Positions 1 through 6,239 of a stretch of DNA of 9,821 nt are shown one piece after another. Numbering within the stretch: the first letter of the stretch is position 1; each line of letters begins with the position of its first letter. This stretch comes from Microcaldota archaeon (lineage in GTDB: Archaea; Micrarchaeota; Micrarchaeia; Burarchaeales; Burarchaeaceae). Location: positions 1 to 9,821 of the forward strand of contig QMVF01000020.1 in the NCBI GenBank assembly GCA_003660965.1, read 5' to 3'. Under the pieces are notes generated by a model, which saw only the letters and a list, made by a program, of their open reading frames with translations, was not told the origin of the DNA and ran no database searches. The position numbers were made by a program, and so were the translations under genes.

Positions 1-43
1 ACAGCACATTTACACTCATTCTCTCAGGCAGGTAAGGGATAGT
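1..43. other. Short left flank, possibly the end of an upstream gene
   Basis: This stretch is too short to assign. On the + strand one frame reads to a TAA at 33-35 and another to a TAG at 40-42. Either could be the last codons of an upstream gene, the second ending one base before the GTG of the Toprim gene. No TATA-like core is visible, so the promoter of the Toprim-dnaG unit probably lies outside the window. A weak purine-rich element (AGGTAAGGGA, 30-39) precedes the GTG at 44. Confidence 0.3.
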
Positions 44-454
44 GTGCGAACGAGAAATCCGGAGCAGAGAAAGCTGGAGAGGAAGAGAAGGCTTCTTGAG
101 CGCGCACTGCGGGAGCTTGATCAATCGGTGGTGATTGTAGAGGGTAAGAAGGATTTGCGAGCGCTCAGGGAAATTGGAGTGAAGGGTAAGGTTGTGCTTG
201 CAAGTGGCAGAATGGAAGGCATATGCTCACGCGTTGATGCAGGTCGTGCAACCATACTTACGGACAAGGATGGGGCTGGCGATGAGCTGGCTGAGATGCT
301 TGTGGGTGAGCTGGAAGGGTGCGGCGTTGAGCCCGACCTTCAGTTGCGGAGGAATTTGAAGTATGTGCTCGGCTTCCGCACGGTGGAGGAAATACCGCGG
401 AAGCTTGAGGAATTCAGGAAAAAGTTGATTGGAAGAAAAATTGAACAAAGGTGA
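44..454 (+). CDS. Small Toprim-domain protein (UPF0292-like)
   Basis: This 136-residue protein is essentially one Toprim domain, the Mg2+-binding fold of DnaG primases, topoisomerases and RNase M5. The conserved Glu lies in VIVEGKKD (E33, with D37), and the acidic pair in LTDKDGAGDE (D74 and D76). The first 25 residues are a highly basic helix rich in Arg and Lys, suited to nucleic acid binding. Small archaeal stand-alone Toprim proteins of this size are grouped as UPF0292; their substrate is unknown and a nuclease role like RNase M5 is only an analogy. The start is GTG with a weak upstream purine-rich site, and no earlier in-frame start is visible. Its TGA stop overlaps the ribosome binding site of dnaG, so the two are probably co-transcribed and may act together. 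The Toprim assignment is firm; the biological role is not. Confidence 0.85.
   Translation: MRTRNPEQRKLERKRRLLERALRELDQSVVIVEGKKDLRALREIGVKGKVVLASGRMEGICSRVDAGRATILTDKDGAGDELAEMLVGELEGCGVEPDLQLRRNLKYVLGFRTVEEIPRKLEEFRKKLIGRKIEQR
448..454 (+). promoter_or_regulatory. Ribosome binding site that sets the dnaG start
   Basis: The site AAGGTGA holds GGTG at 450-453, six bases before the ATG at 460. The in-frame GTG at 451 lies inside this site, so it is unlikely to be the real start. The site also contains the TGA stop of the upstream Toprim gene, which suggests translational coupling. Confidence 0.7.
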
Positions 455-459
455 AAAAT

Positions 460-1722
460 ATGGCTAAGACATACATAGATACTGTAAAATATGTGGTTCA
501 TGCAAGCGTTGAAATAGGAGGTATGGTCGAGCGGCCTGATGTGGTGGGAGCTCTTTTTGGGCAGACTGAGGGGTTGCTTGGCGATGATCTTGACCTGCGC
601 GAACTGCAGAAGAATGGAAGGATTGGGAGGATTGAAGTGGACATACAGGCAAGGGCTGGTAAGAGCATTGGAAAAATTCAGCTGCCTTCAAGCCTAGACA
701 TGGTTGAAACCTGCATACTTGCAGCTGCGCTTGAAACTGTGGACAGGGTGGGGCCTTACAGCGCTAAAATCAATATTGAGAAGATTGAGGATACGCGGAA
801 TGTGAAGAGGCGCACAGTGGTGGACAGGGCAAAGAACCTGTTGAAATCCCTGCTTTCCACTGAAATTCCGGAGAGCAATGAAATAAGCGAGATGGTGAGG
901 CAGGAGGTAAAGATTTCTGAAATCGGAACCTACGGGCCTGAAAAGCTTCCTGCTGGACCCGGCGTTCGAACCTCTGAATCCATAATTGTGGTGGAGGGAA
1001 GGGCAGATGTGCTCAACCTGCTTAAGAACAGTATGGACAATGTGATTGCAATTGGTGGAGCGAATATACCTAAAACCCTTATGGAGCTGTGCAAGAAGAA
1101 AGAGGTAACCCTGTTCCTTGATGGGGATAGGGGAGGGGATATAATATTAAAGGAAATCATGTCTGTTGCTGATGTGGATTATGTTGCACGTGCGCCTGCC
1201 GGAAAGGAGGTTGAGGAGCTTTCCAGAAAGGAAGTGATAAAGGCGCTGAGAGCACGGGTTCCGGTAGAGCAGGCCGAGGACCAGCATAGACGCGAACAGA
1301 ACAACCACAGGGGAAGATATGATAATAGGAGAAGGAGTTTCTCCCGGGCAAGGCCGAGTGTTCCAAGGCCCGCACCATCTCGGGCACCGCGCAGAGAGGC
1401 CGCAGCCAGCCCAAGCCCAACCAAGAGCGAGTCAAGCATGCCAAAAGAGCTTTATTCCAGCCTTTCGGAGCTTGAGAATACTGCAAGGGCAAGACTCTAT
1501 GATGCACAAGGAAATGTGAAGAATGAGATCTTGGTGAAAGATATTCTTCCTACTCTTGAAGGTGCTTCGGATGTGGATGCAGTGGTGTTTGACGGAGTGG
1601 TAACCCAGAGGCTGGTGGACCTTGCTGCTAAGAAGGGAATAAAGGCGCTACTCGGTATAAAGATAGGCAATGTTTTCAACAGGCCGGCAGGAATAGCAAT
1701 TGGAGAAAAGGGAAGTGCCTAA
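460..1722 (+). CDS. dnaG: Archaeal DnaG primase / exosome-associated DnaG
   Basis: Archaeal DnaG has RNA primase activity and is also a stable subunit of the archaeal RNA exosome, helping recruit poly(A)-rich RNA. The 420-residue product opens with the family hallmark around DTVKYVVHA and continues with ALFGQTEGLLGDDLDLREL and GRIGRIEVD. A Toprim domain follows at about residues 170-255, with the catalytic Glu in VVEGRADV (E179) and the metal-binding acidic residues in FLDGDRGG (D221, D223). Residues 273-327 form a low-complexity linker rich in Arg, Pro, Ser and Ala. A conserved C-terminal domain follows (about 328-420), as in other archaeal DnaG, where the C-terminal region contacts the exosome cap subunit Csl4. 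I chose ATG 460 over GTG 451 because the GTG lies within the GGTG ribosome binding site. The 3' end overlaps the convergent nadE by four bases. Confidence 0.96.
   Translation: MAKTYIDTVKYVVHASVEIGGMVERPDVVGALFGQTEGLLGDDLDLRELQKNGRIGRIEVDIQARAGKSIGKIQLPSSLDMVETCILAAALETVDRVGPYSAKINIEKIEDTRNVKRRTVVDRAKNLLKSLLSTEIPESNEISEMVRQEVKISEIGTYGPEKLPAGPGVRTSESIIVVEGRADVLNLLKNSMDNVIAIGGANIPKTLMELCKKKEVTLFLDGDRGGDIILKEIMSVADVDYVARAPAGKEVEELSRKEVIKALRARVPVEQAEDQHRREQNNHRGRYDNRRRSFSRARPSVPRPAPSRAPRREAAASPSPTKSESSMPKELYSSLSELENTARARLYDAQGNVKNEILVKDILPTLEGASDVDAVVFDGVVTQRLVDLAAKKGIKALLGIKIGNVFNRPAGIAIGEKGSA
1719..1722. other. Convergent stop-codon overlap (CTAA)
   Basis: Four bases serve two genes: TAA (1720-1722) ends dnaG on the + strand and CTA (1719-1721), read on the other strand as TAG, ends nadE. 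There is no intergenic space for a separate terminator on either side. Confidence 0.9.
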
Positions 1723-2519
1723 GGCATGAGAATGGGGGGAAGCCTTCTCTTGTGTTCGCTGGAGCGCATTAAGTAGAGCACTCGCTCCACTAACTGCTGG
1801 TTGCGCACTTTCTTTGCAGCCCGCTTTGGCTTCATTTTTTTATCAACGAGCAGGCGCAGAACCTCATCCAGCTTTTCATAACTTGCCCCAAGCTCTTTTT
1901 CAGCACTCTGGCCCGCCCAGAGCCCTGGTGAGGGAGGCTTGTTTATTATGGCCCTAGGCACGCCAATTGCACTTGCAAGCTCCTTTACTTCAGTTTTGTA
2001 AAGTGAGCCAAGGGGGAGTAGATCAACCGCACCATCCCCGTATTTTGTGAAATAGCCAAGAAGCAGTTCGCTCCTATCACCAGTTCCCACAACCAGTGCG
2101 CGCTTTCTTGCAGCAAGATTGTAAAGGAATATTGCACGCAGCCTTGCAGTTATGTTGCCCTTGGCAATCTCATTCTGCGGTGAAAGCCCATAACCATGTA
2201 TTCTTGAAGCTATTGAGTGGATTATATCTGATATGTTGAAAGCATAGTGGTCAATGCCTAGAGAACGGGCCACTAGGTGGGCGTGTTCCAGGTCAAGCCT
2301 ACGAGAGGCAGAGGAGGGAAGGATTGCTCCGAATACGTGCTGTTCGCCCAGAGCATCTGCAAGAAGGTAGGCAGTAGTGGAGGAATCGAGGCCTCCGCTC
2401 AGACCAAGTATTGCATTTTCAAAACCCGCTTTTTTGAAATGCAATTCTATGAGATGGGAAAGCCTGTTTGCAATTTTCAGGTATTTTTTCTTAGGCAAAT
2501 TCATCAACTCTTCTTCCAT
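1719..2519 (-). CDS. nadE: NH3-dependent NAD+ synthetase
   Basis: NadE makes NAD+ from deamido-NAD+, ATP and ammonia, the last step of NAD synthesis, in the cytoplasm. The product (266 residues) is the short ammonia-using form; there is no N-terminal glutaminase domain. Family motifs appear in order: the N-type ATP pyrophosphatase P-loop SGGLDSS (41-47), NITARLR (122-128), GTGDRSELLLGYFTKYGDG (145-163), a PLGSLYKTEV segment (169-178), the NKPPSPGLWAGQ loop (193-204) and a C-terminal HKRRLPP. It is the last gene of the beta-CASP / LacD-like / nadE unit and overlaps its upstream neighbour. The first ATG (2519) gives a 29-base overlap; a second in-frame ATG at 2504, encoding MNLPKKK, sits behind a GGAAGAAGAG stretch and is an equally credible start. 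Nothing essential appears to be missing. Confidence 0.95.
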   Translation of the reverse strand: MEEELMNLPKKKYLKIANRLSHLIELHFKKAGFENAILGLSGGLDSSTTAYLLADALGEQHVFGAILPSSASRRLDLEHAHLVARSLGIDHYAFNISDIIHSIASRIHGYGLSPQNEIAKGNITARLRAIFLYNLAARKRALVVGTGDRSELLLGYFTKYGDGAVDLLPLGSLYKTEVKELASAIGVPRAIINKPPSPGLWAGQSAEKELGASYEKLDEVLRLLVDKKMKPKRAAKKVRNQQLVERVLYLMRSSEHKRRLPPILMP

Positions 2520-3366
2520 ATTTTCTAACTATGTCGCGCAGGCGGATGAGCCTTCCTGCTGAAATTACGTTGAGAAAATGAAGGCGTTCAGATGCAGAAA
2601 GGCGGACTGCCTCTTTCCAAACAGCAGATCCTGCAGAAAAGCCGCTCGCACCTCCAAGGCACGCTGCTTCCAGCTTCCATTTGAACTGCGCAAAGTCCTC
2701 CCTGTCCCCGTGAAGAACCCAGGGGATTGAAAGGGAGTCTGAAATGCGCTCGCATGCCCTGATTGCAGAAGCCATTTCAATTGAAGTTGAGGGGAATTGT
2801 AGGGCAATTAGATCACAGTGAGGGGAAAACTCGCGCGCGGAATTCAAAATTGCGCCCTCCCACATGTCGAGTGAAATTTCGTAAATCACCAATTCGAGCA
2901 TAAGGGGTATGCCTGCCTTTTTGCATAAGGAGCTTGCTTTTTTCAAAAGAGAAGTTTGCCTTGAGGCTGATCTCTGATAGCGTGGGTTGTAGTAGAGAAG
3001 CAATTTTACTGCAGTTGCACCTGCTCTTTTTGCCTTTTTGGGAGTCCAGCCCTTCTCTAATAGATTAAGGCGTTCGCCCGCTGTTTGTGAAAAGCCTGTG
3101 CGCTCTAAGGGGAATATCAGCGTATCTTTTTTGGACAGGGTACGCCTTGATTTGCACTTCTTGGCTGCATTGTGATCAATTAATGTTGCGCTGGAGAAGG
3201 GGGAAAGGGCCTTTACCACATCGTTTTTCACACTGAAGAGCCGGGAGGCGGAAATTGATTTCGGCTTTGAAGGCCGTATTGAACGGGCAAGGCTTGCCCG
3301 GTGGTCTATTTTTAAAATGGAGATCAGGTTTTGGTCAGTCAGTGGAAAAAGCTCTGCGAACTTCAT
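2491..3366 (-). CDS. LacD/DeoC-type class I aldolase homologue with altered active site
   Basis: The fold resembles the LacD (tagatose-bisphosphate) and YihT (sulfofructose-phosphate) branch of class I aldolases. Recognisable blocks are KIDHRASL (19-26), GATAVKLLLYYNP (116-128), IPLMLELVIYE (153-163), CDLIALQFP (184-192), IPWVLHG (214-220) and GGASGFSAGSAVWKEAV (238-254). By recalled alignment to LacD, D21, K121 and E158 fit conserved active-site positions. However, the Schiff-base lysine of the DVLKVEVP block corresponds to A188, and the arginine of the AGRAVW block corresponds to S247. At 291 residues it is somewhat shorter than LacD (about 325). ATG 3366 has GGTG five bases upstream, only two bases after the stop of the beta-CASP gene. 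It may be a non-aldolase paralogue or use another residue; I do not assign a substrate. Confidence 0.75.
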   Translation of the reverse strand: MKFAELFPLTDQNLISILKIDHRASLARSIRPSKPKSISASRLFSVKNDVVKALSPFSSATLIDHNAAKKCKSRRTLSKKDTLIFPLERTGFSQTAGERLNLLEKGWTPKKAKRAGATAVKLLLYYNPRYQRSASRQTSLLKKASSLCKKAGIPLMLELVIYEISLDMWEGAILNSAREFSPHCDLIALQFPSTSIEMASAIRACERISDSLSIPWVLHGDREDFAQFKWKLEAACLGGASGFSAGSAVWKEAVRLSASERLHFLNVISAGRLIRLRDIVRKYGRRVDEFA

Positions 3367-3368
3367 CC

Positions 3369-4664
3369 TTACACCCTATAGTTTTCGCCATTCTTAGGTA
3401 TAATAACCTCATAGTTCTCTTTTAATGCATCGCGGAGCTCCTTGAGCTTTGCCGGCTCTCCATGAATCAAGAACACTCGTTCAAGGCCTTTTGTGGTTCT
3501 TGCCAGCTGAACCAAACCTGCCTGATCGCTGTGAGCGCTGAAGTCAAACTCCTTTACAGTCATTCTGATTCTCACCTTCTGATCATCTATTTCAATCTCA
3601 CGATCACCATCAACTATGCGCCTGCCCGGCGTGCCCTCTGCCTGATAACCTATAAATGCAAGGAGATTCCGTGGATTATCTGCCATGTACTTGAGGTAAA
3701 TGTGAGCAGGTCCACCTGTAAGCATGCCCGAAGTTGAAACTATGATTGCCTGCTGCCGCATAACATCTGATCTGCTTCTGGTTTTTGGAATGTGGAAGTG
3801 CTTGCTTTTGAAAGGATCGCGCGAGCCGTGCAGCAGCTGGTGCTTTATGGACTTGCCTGCAAAGTCAAGGTTCTGCCTGTAAATTCTATTAGCCTTCAGT
3901 ATCATTCCATCAACAAAGATGGGAACGGGGCTGAGAGCCCCGCTGGTCATGTGCTGTTCTAATATGAATAGGATTTCCTGTGCGCGGCCCACGGCAAAAG
4001 AGGGTATGAGAATCGATCCTCCCTTTATTAGAGTTGTTTCAATTTCATCAATCAGCTCCTTAATAACTTCCTTAAGCGGGCTGTGCTTGTCCTTTGCAGC
4101 CCCATAGGTGCTCTCCATTATGAGCGTTTTTGCCGTGAGGCCATGATGGCAGGGTTCTAGCAGGCGGGTTTTTCTGTTGTTAACATCGCTCGTGAATAAG
4201 AGGTTGGATTTGGAATGTACTAGAACCATTGAAGAGCCAAGAATGTGGCCTGAATTATAAAATGAGAAGCGCATGGATTTGCCTGCTTTTTTCTTATATT
4301 TTATTGACTTGCAGTGTCTAACAACTCCCTTTATTGCATCTTTGGAGAACTTATTGCTAAGGCGCTGGTAATCGGCAAGTAGCAGGCCCATCAGATCATG
4401 GGTTGGCTTGGTTGCAAAAATCTTGCTTCTGAATTTCTTTGATTTAGAGTAGAGAATGGGTAGGTAGCCCACGTGGTCAAGATGGGCATGGGATATTGCA
4501 ATTTGCCCGTAATCTTTGGCATCTTCAAGCAGAGGGAATTCTTCTGAGAGGGAATCCGCACCCACATTTACCCCGCAGTCCATGAGCAAGGAGCTGCGGC
4601 CTTCCTGAAGACCTATGCAGTTGCGGCCTACCTCCCTTGCACCGCCGTAAAATGTAAGCTTCAT
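3369..4664 (-). CDS. Beta-CASP metallo-beta-lactamase ribonuclease (aCPSF-like, no KH domains)
   Basis: This family uses two zinc ions to cut RNA, acting in 3'-end processing, transcription termination or decay. Motifs in the 431 residues are: HAHLDH (59-64), SGH (H140), TSD (D160), ESTYG (E184, motif A), the SFAVGRAQE segment (222-230), STSGMLTGGPA (310-320), SAHSD (H378, motif B) and IHGEP (H401, motif C). All metal ligands are present, so it should be active. It starts directly at the metallo-beta-lactamase domain and lacks the N-terminal KH domains of aCPSF1/FttA, which places it with the aCPSF2-type proteins; RNase J-like activity cannot be excluded. It is the first gene of a three-gene unit. 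Its ATG has no GGTG site and sits 25 bases from an AT core shared with the divergent gene, so its mRNA is probably leaderless. Confidence 0.93.
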   Translation of the reverse strand: MKLTFYGGAREVGRNCIGLQEGRSSLLMDCGVNVGADSLSEEFPLLEDAKDYGQIAISHAHLDHVGYLPILYSKSKKFRSKIFATKPTHDLMGLLLADYQRLSNKFSKDAIKGVVRHCKSIKYKKKAGKSMRFSFYNSGHILGSSMVLVHSKSNLLFTSDVNNRKTRLLEPCHHGLTAKTLIMESTYGAAKDKHSPLKEVIKELIDEIETTLIKGGSILIPSFAVGRAQEILFILEQHMTSGALSPVPIFVDGMILKANRIYRQNLDFAGKSIKHQLLHGSRDPFKSKHFHIPKTRSRSDVMRQQAIIVSTSGMLTGGPAHIYLKYMADNPRNLLAFIGYQAEGTPGRRIVDGDREIEIDDQKVRIRMTVKEFDFSAHSDQAGLVQLARTTKGLERVFLIHGEPAKLKELRDALKENYEVIIPKNGENYRV

Positions 4665-4684
4665 AAAAGAGTATCTTCACATAG

Positions 4685-4693
4685 GTTTTTAAC
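4685..4693. promoter_or_regulatory. Shared TATA-like core of a divergent promoter
   Basis: The 51 bases between the beta-CASP ATG (4664) and the GTG of the transglutaminase-fold gene (4716) contain one AT tract, TTTTTAA at 4686-4692. Its centre is 25 bases from one start codon and 27 from the other, the usual distance between an archaeal TATA box and the transcription start. Neither gene has a GGTG site. This fits two leaderless transcripts fired in opposite directions from one core; it is inferred from sequence only. Confidence 0.5.
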
Positions 4694-4715
4694 TCTCGCA
4701 GACGATAGTTACGAC

Positions 4716-5384
4716 GTGGTTGAGCTTAAAATTCCTGACATGCCCTTTATAAAGCGGAAGAAGGGCAAGGGGGCTGCTGTTTCTAAGGAAGCGAAGGAAG
4801 AAGGAGAAACTGCTGAAGAGGAATTGAGAAGAAAGATAGCGCTTTACAGAAGGATTATAGAGAGGTACAGGGAGATTATAGAAAAGGCTGAAACCAAGAC
4901 TGTGACTGAGCTACGTTCGCTTATTGTACCCAATGACCCTGTGATAATAAAGCTCAAGGATGAAATTCTCGAGGAATTCAGGCCATATATATTCAGTAAA
5001 CACTTTGAGGCTGCTGCGCGCAAGGCATATGAGTTCGTTCTTGAGGAAGTTGCAAATGAGGAACTGCCGGTAGATTTCTGGCTCGAGCCCCGCGATATTG
5101 TGGAACTTAGGGCCGCGGATGAGATGGATAAGGCAGTGCTTCTGTGCTCGCTTCTGAGGTCTATGGAATGCGACAGTGCAAAGGTGATTGTGGAGAGCAA
5201 TGGAGAGAGACATGTTTTCGTAGGCTTCTCTGTTGGCAAAAAGTACTTTCTCATGGATCCTGCTCATCGCACAATCATTGACGGAAGGCGGGAGGATGTG
5301 TTAATGAAGAGATTTGGCGGAGGCAATAAGCAGGTTTACGAGTTCAATGACAAGGAGTACGACGAGATAGTTGGTGGCGAGTGA
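4716..5384 (+). CDS. Transglutaminase-fold protein, probably lacking the nucleophilic Cys
   Basis: The C-terminal half of this 222-residue protein resembles the transglutaminase-like cysteine protease fold. EMDKAVLLCSLLR (136-148) aligns with the usual CxDxAxLLxxLLR helix, ERHVFVGF (164-171) supplies the His (H166) and FLMDPAH (178-184) supplies the Asp (D181). The nucleophile position is Glu136, not Cys; C144 lies eight residues further on. The protein may therefore be a non-catalytic member or use an altered mechanism. The N-terminal 60 residues are charged: a basic KRKKGKG patch, then a probable coiled coil rich in Glu, Lys and Arg (about 30-60). No signal peptide or membrane segment is seen, so it is probably cytoplasmic. 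GTG 4716 matches a leaderless start from the TATA-like core at 4685-4693. The function is unknown. Confidence 0.7.
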   Translation: MVELKIPDMPFIKRKKGKGAAVSKEAKEEGETAEEELRRKIALYRRIIERYREIIEKAETKTVTELRSLIVPNDPVIIKLKDEILEEFRPYIFSKHFEAAARKAYEFVLEEVANEELPVDFWLEPRDIVELRAADEMDKAVLLCSLLRSMECDSAKVIVESNGERHVFVGFSVGKKYFLMDPAHRTIIDGRREDVLMKRFGGGNKQVYEFNDKEYDEIVGGE

Positions 5385-5538
5385 TAGCATAGGTGAGCGA
5401 AGGGAATGTGGCGGTTGGTGAAGGGTTAGGTGCGGGCAAGAGGAATGCAGAAGTGGTGGGAGGAGAGCAGGTTTACCGTTTATAAGCCTTCAGAGTCATA
5501 AGAATTGGCTGGTTCTGAGCTTAGGAAAAGGTGAAACT
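5385..5538 (+). other. G-rich intergenic region upstream of the 215-residue gene
   Basis: The first 90 bases are strongly G-rich with many GGTG and GGAG steps, and contain a 30-codon open frame (GTG 5393 to TAA 5483-5485) that ends on the TATA box and lacks a ribosome binding site. The right-hand part holds the promoter and leader of the following gene. No convincing hairpin terminator or tRNA was seen. The open frame is probably not a gene. Confidence 0.5.
5479..5486 (+). promoter_or_regulatory. TATA box of the 215-residue gene
   Basis: TTTATAAG is the clearest archaeal TATA box in the window. Transcription should start about 25 bases on, near 5508-5512, leaving a leader of roughly 27 bases that includes the ribosome binding site AAAGGTG (5527-5533), five bases before the ATG at 5539. 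This is the leadered style, unlike the divergent promoters in the window. Confidence 0.65.
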
Positions 5539-6186
5539 ATGTATCCAGCACGCAAGATGCAACTGCTCAACATACAGGGCCTTAGCGATGTGTTTACTGG
5601 CAGCATGCCAAAGCTGGTAAATGAGGCAAATAGAAGGGGCTTACGGCTTGTGGAAAATTCTGAATTTCTAAGATTGCGTCCGCAGGTGGATGAGCATAGT
5701 GTGTGCGGCGCTCCTAAGCTGACGCTGCAGCCGCCGCTGTTCATACTTCCAAAGCGCGGGGAAGCGTTTGGAAGAAGGGTTACGTATGAAGTAAGGCAGA
5801 TGGGGGAGGGAAGTCTGAAAATTCATGCAGACATACTGTTAGGCTATCAAGGCCTTAAGGATCATGCGCTGCTGGTGCCGCACTCGTTTGAGAAGGATGG
5901 CTTGCCGAGCTTTGGGTTTTTGAGAGCTTCGGATAATCAATATGTGCTTGTGCTTTCAAGCAGACCCCGCGTATGGCGCGCGCGGTATGATTGGGAGAGT
6001 AATACATTCAAACTGATGGATCATTCTGCGAATGAGATGAAAACATTTGAAGGGCCTGATAAGAAGAATATGACAAACCCTGATGGACCGTTCATTGGAA
6101 TGTTCAGCTATAAGTTGGGCAGTTCATCAATAGTGTATTGCAGCTTTGTAGATGCAGACCATGTGGAGGCGGAGAAGAAGGGGTAA
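5539..6186 (+). CDS. Unrecognised 215-residue protein
   Basis: I do not recognise this family. The start is well supported: a TATA box at 5479-5486, an AAAGGTGA ribosome binding site and an ATG at the right spacing. The product has no signal peptide or membrane segment. It is basic and mixed alpha/beta in appearance: an N-terminal helical stretch (about 1-48), a proline-rich turn LQPPLFILPKRGE (63-75), then alternating hydrophobic strands such as SLKIHADILLGY (92-103), YVLVLSS (135-141) and SSIVYCSFV (196-204). It has two cysteines (C56, C201). A signature worth searching is RPRVWRARYDWE (142-153). It has its own promoter and is followed 53 bases later by rpoK. It appears intact and coding because frame, start signals and codon use match the neighbours. 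Confidence 0.75.
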   Translation: MYPARKMQLLNIQGLSDVFTGSMPKLVNEANRRGLRLVENSEFLRLRPQVDEHSVCGAPKLTLQPPLFILPKRGEAFGRRVTYEVRQMGEGSLKIHADILLGYQGLKDHALLVPHSFEKDGLPSFGFLRASDNQYVLVLSSRPRVWRARYDWESNTFKLMDHSANEMKTFEGPDKKNMTNPDGPFIGMFSYKLGSSSIVYCSFVDADHVEAEKKG

Positions 6187-6190
6187 GCGT

Positions 6191-6215
6191 TTTTTAATTT
6201 AAGCCTGTATAATAG
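6191..6215 (+). promoter_or_regulatory. Candidate rpoK promoter
   Basis: TTTTTAATTTAAG (6191-6203) would place the transcription start near 6223, giving a leader of about 17 bases that contains the GGTG at 6230-6233. A second AT core, TATAATAG (6208-6215), would instead suit a leaderless start near 6240. The same T-run could help stop transcription of the preceding gene, which ends at 6186. Confidence 0.45.
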
Positions 6216-6239
6216 AATCTCTGAAAATGGGTGAGCATA

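Noticed and set aside
964..972. GTTCGAACC, resembling a tRNA T-arm
   Set aside because: It lies within dnaG in a well-conserved reading frame and has no matching acceptor stem or anticodon arm around it.
1123..1139. Three close runs of four G, a possible G-quadruplex
   Set aside because: Only three runs of this length occur, and they encode the conserved Asp-Gly-Asp-Arg-Gly-Gly of the Toprim metal site, which explains the composition.
1157..1507. Open frame of 116 codons on the - strand
   Set aside because: It is antisense to the low-complexity linker of dnaG; the product is Pro/Cys/Leu-rich with no motif and reflects the composition of the real gene.
4844..5254. Open frame of 136 codons on the - strand
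   Set aside because: It is antisense to the transglutaminase-fold gene, gives a Ser/Ile/Leu-rich product without motifs, and has no start signals.
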